Below, one piece after another: positions 25,501-38,535 of a stretch of DNA of 64,000 bases. Positions within the stretch are counted from its first letter, which is position 1, and the number at the start of each line of letters is the position of its first letter. Location of the stretch: positions 33,932,260 through 33,996,259 of the forward strand of contig NC_034411.1 of NCBI RefSeq assembly GCF_002078875.1. The letters run 5' to 3'. The translations under genes were made by a program, and so were the position numbers. The DNA comes from Numida meleagris. Taxonomy: Eukaryota > Chordata > Aves > Galliformes > Numididae. Below the pieces are notes generated by a model. The model had not been told where the DNA came from. It saw only the letters and a list, made by a program, of their open reading frames with translations, and ran no database searches.

Positions 25501-28500
25501 CAATGGAAATTTGCAGTAGATCTAAATCAAACTGTTCCTGAGGAGGAAAACTGAGAAGGAAGCAAATAAGATTTTAACAATAACATGAAAGCCTGGTATC
25601 ATTAAAAGGCTGGTCTATCAGTACATTTCATGAAAAAAAGCCAATATTTCTCACAGAAGCAGCAGCAGCAGGAGTCTGATTTTTATTTTTTGTTTTTTAG
25701 TATGAGATATTTGAAACAAAGATCCAGTGAGAAACAAGAAATAGCCTGAAAAAAGGATGGTAGTTACATCCCTCTCTCCTCATTACATTTTGAGTAAACT
25801 GGTAGCAGTGAGTATTCCTTCGGAAGGAAAATTCCAATCATATGACCTATTTTCATTTAATTACATGACCTACACATTCCTTCCCCTAACAAGGATTTGT
25901 TTGTTTGTTGTTTTGTTTTGGTTTTGTTTTTAACCTTTACATACCCATGCCTTTGGAAATGGAGACAAGTGCTGAAAAGCAGTACCTCAGTGAGGCGAGC
26001 TCAGATGAGTACCTCAGCTCATGAAGATTGATAGGATTATTCATCTACTATTTTCATTTCTGGTTTGTCTCTGTGTGATAGAGATGGGCAGCATTAAATG
26101 CTGGCTCCTCTCTATTTAGTACTCCCAGCATCAACTGAATTGGTCCATGCATCAACATGCATGAGTCCCAAAATGAGCACACAACAATGCCTTACCTGCC
26201 TCCTGTGACCCAATTCCTTTCAAGTTTTGCTAAGTAGCTACAATGGCATCGTTCTTCTCTGCCACCACTGGAGTACATGTTAGAAAGAGATCAGCAAAAG
26301 CTGCAACCTTGGCCTTGTGCACAAAAGCCCACCAGAAAATCACTTGTAAATGGGGCAACACACAGCAGCAGAAGGCAAGATGCCTCAATCTTCCTGGAGT
26401 TAGGGGCAGTTTCACAGCTAACACCTATGACAGAGATGTGCTGAGGGAGGTGGCTGTTCTGGAGCACAGAAACTCACCACTAGCTGTCTAAAAAAGACCC
26501 AGCTGTCTTTAGTGCATGCAGAGCAGTAAATATGGCAAAGCTGCAATCTTTGGCAATATCATAAGAAGCAATATAAACCCAACAAGTGAGAAAAACATAG
26601 TTTGGGAAATATATTCAACCATTTATAAAAATTATACCATGAGGTTTCACTGATTGGTTTGCATAATAGAGCCCTTAATAAGTTTTTGTTTCAGTTGTTA
26701 ATTTCTTCCTCATTCCAATTTGAAAACATGGTGATTGAAATAATACTAAAGCTGCTCTTCTGCATAATTTATGTGGAACTGCTCAAAACTGTTGGTTTCA
26801 AAGTCTTCAAACCCCAAATATCAAGTACACTGATAGACAAACACTAGTGGAATAAGATGTGAAAATTTAGGCAAGCAGTCCTTCAGTGGCTCAACCATAG
26901 CAGCCAACTATTATAGAAGGTACTGTATTATATGATAACAAGTTTTGAATAACTCTAGCATATGTTTTGAATATTTTACAGTTACTTCTATTGTGAAAAC
27001 AGATAAGTAAATATTACAAATAAATTTACCAAGGACTTCAAAAGAATGGTAAATTCTCCTGTGTTTGGATCAGAAGTCATTCCTTCATTGAGCTCACCTT
27101 TTCCTTTATGTCATCCAATCTATTTTATCTCTATTTTATCTTCAGAGTTTTTGGTGAATAGCTTGTGATGGTCCAGGGAATCTAAATCACAAATATATCT
27201 AAATTACTAAGACCCCACTGTCACTACACTGAGTAACACAGCAGCAGAAATTCTAACCTGTATGAATGCTAATAGTATTGGAGATGGATTTTTCCAGGTT
27301 CTCTCTCAAAAGCTGTAGCACGAAGACTTTCAAAATTCACCCAGTCATATTGCTCACAGTCTGCTTATTTTTCAGATGCCACTGGTAATATTGAGACTAT
27401 TAAAAGCTTTGTCCCGTGGCAGATAGAGTCAGTCGGGAAGGACAGGCAGTCTGGGTACTGCAGATACCAGCTACTGAAATCCATCAAGAAAATGCTTTTA
27501 CCCTACTCCCATAGGGAAATGCTAAGATGCAAAAGCCATTTTTAGTTCTATATTCTTCCTCTCAGGTTGCCTAAAATAGCTGTAAAATCTCACAGTATGG
27601 TCATTACAACACTGAAAAACTCACCAAAAAAAAAAAAAAAACCCCGAAAGAAAACCAGGGGCAGTTTTGACATCTAGCAGCACAGCACAAAAAATGGCAG
27701 TGATACTAAAGTGTATCTTTGTGTTTTCAAATACTTATTTCCTACAGCCTTCCTGAAACAGCTATCACAACCTTTGAAAACTCAAAAAAGAAACAAGAAG
27801 CGTCTTCTCCTTTTTTTTTCTTTTTTTCTCAGATGTAAGGTTCTTTGCAAATGTATCCTGCGTTGTTACAAGTAATATTTCAGTCAGAAGTATGACTAAT
27901 TAATTAGTTGCTGATATTGCCTAAAATATTTTACTTACAAGCTTACCACAACCCCACTCACTGCTGCATTGCCAGAGAGCATCAGAAGATATTTCTCCCC
28001 ATTACATAGGCATGTACTAAAACTCAGGATTAAGCGATGTGCTTAAGACCATGTACGAAAATAATCAGATAGCAGGCAACTAAATCAGTCTTTCAAGTTC
28101 CAGTTTTGTGTCTCCTGAAATCTTTGCTCTTTTCCAGCTTACAAGTCCACGTCATCACTCTAACTGCTTCCATCTCAATAATGTTGTATTTCTTCATAAA
28201 TATGATTCTCCCCAATTTAGCAGGTTGAAACAGGACATGGTGGCTTAGAAGTAAAATTGCGCTATATAAAGTGATAGCACAGTGTCCATAGACAAGCACA
28301 AAACGCCTCCCTTATATCAAAGTCAGCTACTCATGAAGTGTCTTCACTGACACTGAAGACAAGAGAGACAACTCAGTTGCCAGAGTTACTGTTATGCCCT
28401 GATCCCTTCCCTCCACTGCAGTAACTAATTCAGTACCATTTCAGCCATACTTAGAGCTGATGTTGTTTTGACACATTAGCATTGCTTTACATGCAGACTC

Positions 28501-31500
28501 ATTAAACGTTGTATTCCACTTCTGGGCCCATTAGTCCTTGGAAAGCAGCCGATTCTTCTTCTCTTCTCCTTGTTGCACTTCCATTTTGTGGCTTTAACTC
28601 CATAACTGCATGTTCCTCAGCGTCAGTTATATTCTATATCTGAATTCCAATGGAAAGCGATCATCAAACTACAGCTGAACAGTATGCCCAAACTGCTACG
28701 GGAGGTACAGCATACTTAAAAAGAATGCCTTTCCATTTGCCCTTGCAGTGCGAATATTGGAAAGCCCTTATTCTGGAAAAACCACTGTGGACAAGAAGCA
28801 GATAAAGAAACAAGAAACCATCGACTGCTCTTGTCCTGGCGTCATTTCTGTTCAAGTCAATGAATGCCATCACAAGTCAGGACCACAAGATTAGCCCCCT
28901 TGGCAGTACAAACAGCACTCATAGAGCTCCCTCTTTGTAACCTTCTTCCTTCCCAACAGGACAGTTGCATCTGTTGTTGTTTCTCATCTCACACTTCAGC
29001 ATTGAACTGTAAAGACCGCTGAACAACTGTATTTTTGCATCTGTGAATGCTCCGACATACAGAGAGATGACCAAGTCAAAATGGCTCCTCACTAATATAT
29101 AGATATCATAACTAATATTGTTGGAAAGACATGGCTGTGTACCAAGCACTTATTCCTGGTGACTTCGCTTCCTACCTCTTTTTCCATATGACTGTGCTTA
29201 CCTGTTTGCAGTGCCCCACTGGGCGAACAGGCCCTTTGGATCTGCTGCTGCAGAGCTGCAAAGGGGAATGGCACAGCAACACTGGGCACGATGGGCTGCC
29301 TTGAGCCGTGCCCTCAGAGTTTTCACTGGGGTTGTGAGGCAGATCTCTAACAGAGTGGTGGTTAAGAACAGATTAATTGACAATAGTGAAATTGGCGATA
29401 CAGAGCAATTCCGTTGAATGTACCTACTACAGGAAAAGCTTAAGTGATACACTTAAATATTACATTTTCTTTGATGGAATCTTCTTTTGCAATGGGTTAT
29501 GGCATCAAAGTACTTTGATATCTCTTCAAAGAAATCTTGTTTCCTCGTTGTCTGAGGAACTTAAAACATGGAAAGACGAAGCATTAGAATTATTGCAAAA
29601 TTACTCTGATTTTAGTGTGGTTTCTGAACCTCTGGTCAAGTCCTTTGTGGGATGCCTCTAATTTCCTCTGGGTCAAGACGCTCAGATGGGTTTCCACACA
29701 GAATGTCACTGATAAGGAAGGAATCTAAGGGAAAATACTTCTTCATCTGGAAGGACGAGGAGCTACTCGAGGAAAACAATATGAAGCAAATCCACACAGT
29801 AACATATAAGGCATTCACACAGCTTTTCAAACACAAGCAGTTTCCTGCAATGAATACTAAGTTGCTTTCCTCACAGCAGTGTTTTTGGATATCCTGTAAA
29901 AATGGACACAGCCCTTTTCAGCCACAGACAGATTTTTTCTTGGCTACATCAAAAAAGCACTGAGCCAGATGGTTAAAAGGAAAGCCACTTGGAGGTAGGA
30001 ATGAAGGTTTGAGAAAAATAAAATAGTTAAGAATATAAATAAAGAACTGAGAAGAAAGTAGTCTGCTATGTAATCCTACAGTTGAGGACAACAGCTGGGA
30101 TAAAATGAATTTTAAACTCACCCTGTCATGGTCCTACTGTAATCCATTAACCATATTAGAATTCGTGTCTGTGATGCTAAGTGCTCTCTGACAAGAAGTG
30201 CCACAGAGCACAGCCTGTTTTCCTTCAAAAAAATGACTATTTCAAGTCTGCCCTTCTTATTCGTGTTTGAGTGATCTTGAAATCCTGAGGCAGTCTTGGC
30301 AATGCTGCATCCATTGAAAACTTCTTATAAGCTTTTGTGGTTTCAGCCATGCCTTTGCTGCAGGATCCTCAAGCCTTCATTCCCTTATGCTGTGTTTTTC
30401 TTCTTAAAGAAGATCAGCAAGTTCAGAGTCTTAAAATATTGTTGGTAGTGCTCAGGATAGCAATCACTTTGAAATACTCTAGAAAGGGCTGCAGGACACA
30501 CTGCACACCCTCTGCTGTGCTGGGTATTCTCAGTGTCTCTGGACACTGCTTATCCTGCTGGCAGGACATCTTCTGCTCAGTCATGGCTGCAAGTCTCCCA
30601 CAAGTGGAAGCAAGCAGCAGAGAGTAACTACCCCGGGCTTGTGTGGGTACGAGACCATTCCTGGGACCAGCCTCCCACTTGACCTCTGGCTGCAGGGAAC
30701 ACAGGGAAACACAGGCTGTTTGGGAGCATCCTGCTGAAAACCCTCAGGTCTTTGCTGCCAGTGTATGGCTGCTGAGGCAAGGGACTCACCTCCCTGGCTA
30801 CTCCACACCAGGATGTCACAGCTATGGAAGGTGCCACACAAGGATGAGCAGTGCTAGGCAGACTGGGCAGCACGGCCAGGCTGCACAAGGCTTGCTCTGC
30901 AGTGCAAAATTCATCTGGTTCACTGAAAATATTGTTTCAATGCCCTACTGTGTGAGCTGATATAGGTAGTTCTTTCTAATGGGGTGTTTTATAGTACGTG
31001 AGTTACTTATTGCTAATTTTGCCATTGTAGGTGAACGGTGGGCTGTTACCCTGCAGTGAATTGGCTCAGGAAAGTAATGCCCTATTTATAGAAAAATATA
31101 AGAGGTGGTATATTCAAATTTTTTTTAAGAAAAGGCTTGCCATTGCTTAATTTTCCTTCTTTGCCTTCAGCTAAGGGAGAGCTTTCAATTACACAAAAGT
31201 TGAAAAGAAGGTTCCTTTAATAACCTTCTTGGGGCATTTTGGGGGATGCCAAGAACATTTGAAATTATTTTCATCTTTCTTATTTGCAGACAGTGATGAC
31301 AACATCCACTTTACGGTCAGAACACTTCTGTGCCTCACTCAAGCTTCGTTTCTGCCCGGAGGCAGGATCTGGTGGCCACTGCCTCTTTCCACATCGCTGC
31401 ATTTCTTCACGAGCGATTTCCCCTTGTGGCACAGTGACAGGTATTGTATGAAGCCCAGTGGAGCTGTGAGATTGTGGCTTGATTTTTTCTAACAGATTTC

Positions 31501-32174
31501 TCAACTGTGCCTGCTCTGCCGAGCATTGTTGCTTTCCTGCTACTCACCAGAGCGTGAGCAGTAAGGGCCAGACAGCAAAGCATGCAGCCACCACAGGTAG
31601 CTCCAGCCTTCTCTTCTGACTACAGGAGCTGCAATTACATCGTATCCCCATGTGGTCTGTTGATACAATTTGTTTCAATACATGCAAATAGCAACCAGCT
31701 ACCATGGGTATGATGATATCAAGTACTAAAAATACTCTGAAATGGCATTTGGACTTAACTGCTGCATACTAGAAAGGGAATTTATCTCCTGAATAAATTT
31801 TATTCCTTACAACCACTGCAAAATTTATAACAATATAAAAAAAAGAGATCTTTAAACAAGGCCCTCAAAGTGTGAAGTCAAAGACAATGTGAAGAACAAG
31901 GTACTAATTTATCTTCCCTAACCCATGCTGTCCTAGTGGGCACCAGGACCAGGCAAGAGATCTGAAGCAGGTTTTATAAGCTCTGGGCCCATTTTGTTTC
32001 TGTCTGCTATATGACCTTGTACAGACGACTGAAATACTCCAATAGAGCCCTGCAAAGAATCCAGTGATATTTTAACCATTACTCCACCTCTTTCCTCTTT
32101 CCTGACTTGATTAAATTGTGGTGGCTTTCTTTTTTCTTCTATATAATCTGGTTGGGAAAAAAAAAAACCCAAAC
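22581..32174. other. intergenic, no gene seen
   Basis: About 9.6 kb with no supportable exon. A GC-richer patch lies at 22860-23010, a (TTTTG)-type tract at 25900-25935, poly(A) runs near 24186 and 27625, and poly(T) runs near 27810. The open frames have no splice context and no family resemblance. Confidence 0.45.
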
Positions 32175-32490
32175 ATGGAATCATAGGCTCATTTGAGTTG
32201 GAAGGGACTCTTAGCAGCCATCTGGTTTAACTCCCCTGCAGTGAACAGGGTCCCCTACAGCTACATCTGGTTGTTCAGAGCCCCATCCAGACTGTCTTCA
32301 AGTACTGGGCATCCACCGCCTCTCTTGGCAACCTGTGCCAGTGTCTCACCACTCTTATTGTAAGTCTTTTCCCTTATGACCAATCTAAATCTCCCCTCCT
32401 TTCGTTTGAAACCATTTCCCTTTGTCCTATCACAACAGGCCCTGCTAAGAGTCTGTCGCCTTCTTTATTATAGCCCCCCCATTACTGAAT
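32175..32490 (-). mobile_element. CR1 LINE 3' portion, minus orientation
   Basis: Starts with TGGAATCATAGGCTCATTTG and GAGTTGGAAGGGACTCTTAG. It continues through the reverse complement of the CR1 tail (GCATCCACCGCCTCTCTTGG, CAACCTGTGCCAGTGTCTCA, CCCTTTGTCCTATCACAACA). Similarity fades after about 32490; a diverged extension to about 32640 is possible. Confidence 0.9.
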
Positions 32491-35400
32491 GGCATAATTA
32501 TCAGAAATATTTCTCACCCTTTACCATTTTTTTTTAAATCTTCTTACATTAAAGGTCTTTATTACACTCCTTCTGCAGCTATTTCCCTATACCTTTACCT
32601 TTGTACAACCTTGAGAAGTTGTTTCCCCTTAATCATTAACTTCTATTTAAAACCTCAGAACTTTGATTAATCAGTAGGAATTCTCAGTGTATGGCTTTTT
32701 TTAAAAAAAAACTATTCTCTCCTTTCAAATCTTATCTCCTACTTACAGTGGACATTCTGGAGTGACATTGCTAACTTCCATGATGGTAGATGCTGACATT
32801 CTATCTAGCTGAAGTTCACTACTCAGATCCTTAGCAGTTCAAACCTTTAGCTCTTCTTTTCAGTGCATCCTTTCTATTATGCACTGAATCCAGCTATCTC
32901 AGAAATGCAATGTGAAAGTCTCCTTGCTGCTCCCACAGCCCCAGAGGACGCCTGTGGCTTGACTCCCAGTGCAGTCTTGCCCTCATCACCACTCCTGATG
33001 CAGAATGAGTACTGAGCAGCTCAGTGGTACCCTGCAGGAAACACCGTGTTGCTTCCATGGATCAGGTAGTAGACGTGCCTTTGAAACTTTGGGTGTGCTT
33101 CAGTACAGTCTCTAATTTTTTTTTATTTTTAAATTATTTTTTGATTATCATCTCTTTTCCATTAAAAACAAGTTCAAGATGAATGCAAAGACAGAATCAG
33201 AACTCTGGTTGAAATTCACTAACATCAGTTCTGTAACATGTCAGCTATTGCAGGGCAACTCTCTAAAACAAAGCAGGCATCTACTGGTGATCACAATTTT
33301 TGTACAGTGCTGAATAGAGTGAACTCTAGACTCATATTAAGCCAGAGAATTACCATGCCATTTCATCTAAAGTAATGAAAAACAAATTATAAAAAGAGCT
33401 TCAAAGAAGTAACATCTATAAAGCACCCGACACTTTTTTTTTAACTTAAAGAAAAAGACATGAAAACATTACTTTAAGCTAAATTAAAAAAAACTTTTTT
33501 AAAAGTTTATACTTTAAGCTTTCTTGGGTAGCTACACCAGATGTTACCTCACAAGTTCCAACAAATTTCGACAAAAATCTCTTTTTTCCTTTCACATTAT
33601 TATTGTCCCTCTTTCTGGCACTGAAGAACAGTTTGAAAATACAAAACACAAGGATAACAAAACCAAAACAACATGAATAAAAATGATTCATTTCCTCTTA
33701 GGATTTCAGTACTTTTTCAGCCAGTCTAAGATTCTGGGTGGCCTCATTTGGTGGTGTTGAGGGATGGGGATGCTGCTAAAGGCAGTGCTGCATGCTGCAA
33801 ACAGGAGGTGGCTAGCTTGAGTTGGGTTCGAGTCAGTTTAGTTTACTTGAACTCAAAGAGCAGAGTGGGCTGTGATCACTAAGCAGGTCACTTGCCCCAG
33901 CGTTTCTGGAACCTACCATCCAACACCTTCTTTTAGAGCAGTGCAGTAAGGCAACATTTCAGTACTTTAAACACGCTGGTCTGGAGAAACCGTGCTCTGT
34001 GCAGAGGTTGGGTTTTCATTTAGCTAGTAAAAGAAAGACGAACCAACCAGCCAACTCAAGAAACTTACTTACATTACACTAAAATCCAAACCAAACCTTA
34101 TCCATTTTATCCTCATCTATTCTCCTGGTTTGGGTTTGATCATTAAATTCTCTTTGGAGATGCTGCTCATTTAGCTAATTTCACAGAACATCTTCTCAGT
34201 CTTTTCATACATTTAGAAATCACAGTACCCAGAAAGGTTCATATATTTTCTTTGGGACACTTTTTATTTTATTTTTTGCTACAGTATTTAAATTACAAGC
34301 TTGGGTGATGGTTTCAAACACAATTATTTACTCCTTTTCTAAAGGAAGCTAAATTTGTTACAAATAGTTATTAGTCCTTTCAGATGGTCTTGGCTTTACA
34401 TTGTGGTACAAAATAGGCAAACATATTTTCCTGGGAGGGTAGCATCCCCTTTGGTTGTCGAGTGCAATCACACAAGAATTTGGACTTCTGACCTACTCAG
34501 CTCATTCGATATTTCAAGCTTGCCCTTTACTCACAGAAATCTCTAAACAAGTCTCCCCTTTGGCCAGACTACTTCCCACTGTGTGCCACCAGCACTATGC
34601 ATTTTCCAAGTGTGAAAGCAAAATAGTGGAAAAACATTTTAAAACATGAGCTGTGTCTAGATTACAAATCTCTGCTGGTATATCTGGTCTGTGGAAAATG
34701 CTTCCTCACTGATAATGCTTGGAACCACCCTGCAGTACAGCACAGCTATACTACAGCACAGCGCTCTTCCTGATGTACTTCATGTTATTTGGGGTGAGGG
34801 TGTTTATTATGCCACCAGAAAGCTCTTTTTGGCTCTGTACGCTGAATGCACATTGAGAGCCTTGTTGGTTTTGCTCTAATGCAAGAACCTCTCTAAAATC
34901 ATTACTTTGAGGTTTCTGGTGGTATGGGACAGGTGGTAAGTGGCCACAGCTTTCACCTTTGAAGGCAAACAATCAATCTGATATCCAGTCATCTTCTAAG
35001 AAATGAGTTTTAACTACTGTCATGTACCGAACTGTTTCCTAAATTCTCCTATTGACTACAAACGGTTTTACAGTGGCCTAATATGTTTCCCCTACTGCCA
35101 AGCAGTAAACCATCCATACAGTGGCAGGGAAGGAAAGAGTCAATGAAAACTTAAACGCAAAGGGCTTTAAAATGCACAAAAGGGAAGGGAAAAGCCTCTT
35201 CCCTCTCTTTTCTTCCTACTTACAACAACAGTCTTAGCTGTTGCTCAGCATTACTTGACCACAAACTCCTCCAACGAGGATAACTGTTCGAATTCCCTTT
35301 TAGCTTGGATTTCCCTGACCAAGGTCTTGACCCCTGGGACCACTGAGGTGGAAGCAATGCCACCAGCAATCAAAAGGGAACAGAATACATGGGACAGCCA

Positions 35401-37394
35401 ACACCTGGCCAACCTGAATGCAATTTGGATTTCAAACAAAGCACATTTTTTTAATGGTTGGTCACCACAAGTCTGATAATGCAGTGCAGACCATGCAAAC
35501 CGTACTGACAATTGTCAGGCAAAGCAAGAATTAGTGCCATCATCTTCTCACAAAGGAACGCCAACAGAAATCAGATCCAGACTCAAGCACTCAGTTGCAA
35601 CAGCTCAGAAGAGAAGCCGGGCAGCCCATTTGCGTGTGCCCCATCTGCTCCCCCAGATCCTGTGAGACCCCACAGCAGTGGCACCTGGGCAGGGGCTGAG
35701 AGACTGTAGAGACACTCACACTGCAGTGCAAGTGCAAGGCTGCAGGGCTACACAGAACACCTTGCAGCTCATTCTTCCTCCAGTCTGTGCAGGTGAAGCA
35801 GTGCCCTACCTCTCACAGGCATCATCATCTTCTCATAGGCAGTTCTGCTGATATTAGTGAGACTCTGCACTGGGAACACAACACAAAGCTGCCATGCCAG
35901 GATTCAGACCACAGAATTTCTCTGAACTGCTTATCAAAAATTGCTTTGACTTTAAATAGCTTTACCGTTTTAAATAAAATAATTATTTTTAAATAGTTCT
36001 AATTAAACGAACCTAGAAGTAGAAGATCTTTGATCTTCATATCTGATATACCTTTGAATAAATAGTTCTATATATACCTTTTGATCTTTTTGGTGAGGAA
36101 GTGCACGAAAACTTAAACAGATTTTTAAGCTGAAATCAACAGTTGTCTTTTAGAAATAAACTTAATATCCTGAAACACTCGATGCGAAGTTACAGAAATG
36201 CAAAATATATTCTACCTACACAATCACTATAAATATATATTTTAAGTGAATGCATGCTTTTTAATTACTCTGTGAGCGAATTACCAAAAAAGAAGAAAAT
36301 TAAGATTTTCTTTAAAATAAAAACTAAATAAATACATAAACAAGGACTTAAAATAGTAAACTGAACCAGCCAGTAACTCTTTAAAATACAAAAGCATCTC
36401 TCCCTTTCTCCCCTAGATCAGTCCAGCTTTACAATGCTCTGAGCACAACCAGCAGAAAATATGCCAAACTACTGTTCTTACGCTTCCTTCTGAAAACAAA
36501 CATTGTCGTTAATTGGGGCATTTAAAATATGTTGTTTAATATTAAAGACCTGCACATGAGGCTTCCTATGTTATAAACAAAGCCTCAGCAGTGAGAACTG
36601 AAAAAGAAATCATATGTGCAGTTTGTTTCAGAAAAAAAAAGTGGTTTCGACTTTCGCTTTAAAATCCTGTTAAGTATGACAGAGCATTAGGAACAATCAA
36701 GCTCACTAGTAGAGGGACAGCTGGCTTGAAAATGCCAGAAAGCACAATTGTTTAATGTTAAAACTCTGAGCAATGCCTCAAGAATTTCACTTGGTAGCAG
36801 TTTACAAAATAATCTCAACTGGAAGGTGCTGCATCGTACATTAGTAAGCTGGAAACCATGGAGTGGAGTGAAGCAGACCGCCTGAAAACTGCTGTTTCCT
36901 GAAGCGCGAAGGACTCGTCTCACACAAGACCTGCAGCAGGGCCAGGCCACTGGGTTCTGTGTCGGGACAGCTGCTGTGATCGGACCACAGCTTGGGCCAA
37001 GGGCCTACATTGCCAGTTCTGACCTTCACCGTCACGTCGGTGTCTCTCTCACACACCACCCAGGAAGGGCTGAGCACCAGGTGATAGAAATAGCCATTTA
37101 AAATGACTCTTTTTACTGATTTAAATTTGTCTGTAGAGCTGGTATAAAAAGAGAGCAGATTTTACAAGTCTCAAAACGGGAGGGCAAGTAGATGCAAATG
37201 TGCTTTATCTGCTGGAACAAGTGCCCTGGACTACCAAGAGGCTGCAGATCTGAAGCAAGCCTCTGAGCATCCCCTGTCAGATCAGTCCCACTGTACATTA
37301 AGTACGCACTGGGTGAGAGGCTGCAGCCACGCAGTCCAGTGATCCTATGCGCTCCTCCGGGGTGTAGGGAATCAGACATGAGCCCTAATTGCAA
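32491..37394. other. intergenic, no gene seen
   Basis: AT-rich unique sequence with poly(A/T) tracts near 33115 and 33440. There is a small perfect inverted repeat at 36022-36038 (GAAGATC, TTT, GATCTTC). I see no exon, tRNA or other RNA gene. Confidence 0.45.
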
Positions 37395-37540
37395 TAAATA
37401 TTCACAGACAAAGGCAAGGATTATTATTCCCCATTTACGGAGGAGAAACTGAGGCACAAAGTGATTACTGTAAGTCAGCGACGTAGCTGGACAGAAATCC
37501 CAGCTAGCCTGACACCTACAACCAGGTGCTTTAAAATTGG
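37395..37540 (+). repeat. ancient MIR-like SINE core
   Basis: Contains the signature ATTATTATTCCCCATTTACG, GGAGAAACTGAGGCACAAAG, then TAAGTCAGCGACGTAGCTGG and CAGAAATCCCAGC. This resembles the MIR/CORE-SINE consensus block (CCCCATTTTACAGATGAGGA, AACTGAGGC, then a GCTGGGATT-like end). It lies about 0.8 kb beyond the CNST stop codon. Confidence 0.7.
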
Positions 37541-38105
37541 CCAAAGCCACTCTACTATTAACATGAATAATTTACGGAACATCTTGCTCTTTTTTCTGCA
37601 TTTAGTGAGACCAATGATTTCTTTTTCATCCTCCTCTTTCTAAAACAGCCCACACAACACAGGGAGTGAAGTTCCAGGAAATACTGTGAAATCTGCCAGC
37701 AGATTTATCCCACACATGATGTTCCCCATATGCTGGAAGATGCAGGTTGGCCTGTTATTACTGAATGGGGGCTCTGTGAATGCTGCTGCACTCTTCTCAC
37801 TCCATGCAAATTATTACACGGCTCACCGGGAGAATTAAAATGGAGAAAAATTGTAAGACTTAGAAGAAAAATAATGTTTTCATAAAACACAGACTTATTG
37901 CATGATAGCTGGAGGCAACACCTTTGCACAAACAGCTGTAAATCAAAGCTGTCCTTTAACTAAGCTTTCAGAGATTGCTTACACAATGTGTGGCAATGGG
38001 AGAGCACATAGAAGACAGTTAATTTTCTTCTTTTCTTTCTTCTTCAGTTGCTCAAGCTGTTGAAAAGCTGCTTGTCTAATCTTAAAAGGGTGTAGAGAAC
38101 GACTT

Positions 38106-38111
38106 TTTATT
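38106..38111 (-). terminator. candidate poly(A) signal of CNST
   Basis: TTTATT on plus, AATAAA on minus, about 220 nt after the CNST stop codon at 38330. A longer 3' UTR using a more distal signal cannot be excluded. Confidence 0.35.
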
Positions 38112-38329
38112 CTCCCATACCACGCTGCTACGGCTTAAGATGTGAACAGTTTGCCACCTGATTGCTAAATGGGAATTTTTCTCAATTTCGAAGTAAAAGT
38201 GTAAGTACATCATCAAATGCACGTCACCTGCAGGTGGCAAGTGTTACAAAGAACTTGCAATCACAGGTTTTTTAATACCCTCTCCTGTAACCAGTAGTGA
38301 GCTCAGTGTGCTGTCTCAGTCTATTTCAG

Positions 38330-38535
38330 CTACGAGAAGGCGATCCAGTGCTTAAGTTCTTCCACACGCTGCAATATCTGGGTATAATAGAAATCCATGT
38401 TGGCTGCAAAGTCTGTACACACAGGGGATTCCATGTCACCAAAGGTGCAGTACAATGCAGTTCCTCCGATGCTAAGGAAAACAGTTGCTATACACAGCAG
38501 GATCAGCAAAATACAGGAGCCACCAGCTACTTCAT
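38330..38535 (-). CDS. CNST: CNST terminal exon: transmembrane helix and lumenal tail
   Basis: It begins with the last two bases of an Asp codon and runs 67 residues to TAG. A single hydrophobic helix (CILLILLCIATVFLSIGGTA and onward) spans about 38447-38515. The tail that follows has conserved cysteines (YC, PVC) and ends with VEELKHWIAFS. The acceptor CTGTTCACAG is preceded by a pyrimidine-rich tract at about 38538-38570. The wording matches human consortin almost residue for residue, which makes this the strongest anchor for the gene call. The open frame extends further upstream into the LTR but is not coding there. Confidence 0.96.

Noticed and set aside
30643..30960. Overlapping open frames of about 90-105 codons in the intergenic region
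   Set aside because: Composition is unremarkable, there is no family resemblance, and frames of similar length lie on both strands, as expected by chance in a GC-richer patch.
37113..37550. 145-codon minus-strand open frame downstream of CNST
   Set aside because: It overlaps the MIR-like relic, shows no known domain, and has no splice or promoter context that I can support.
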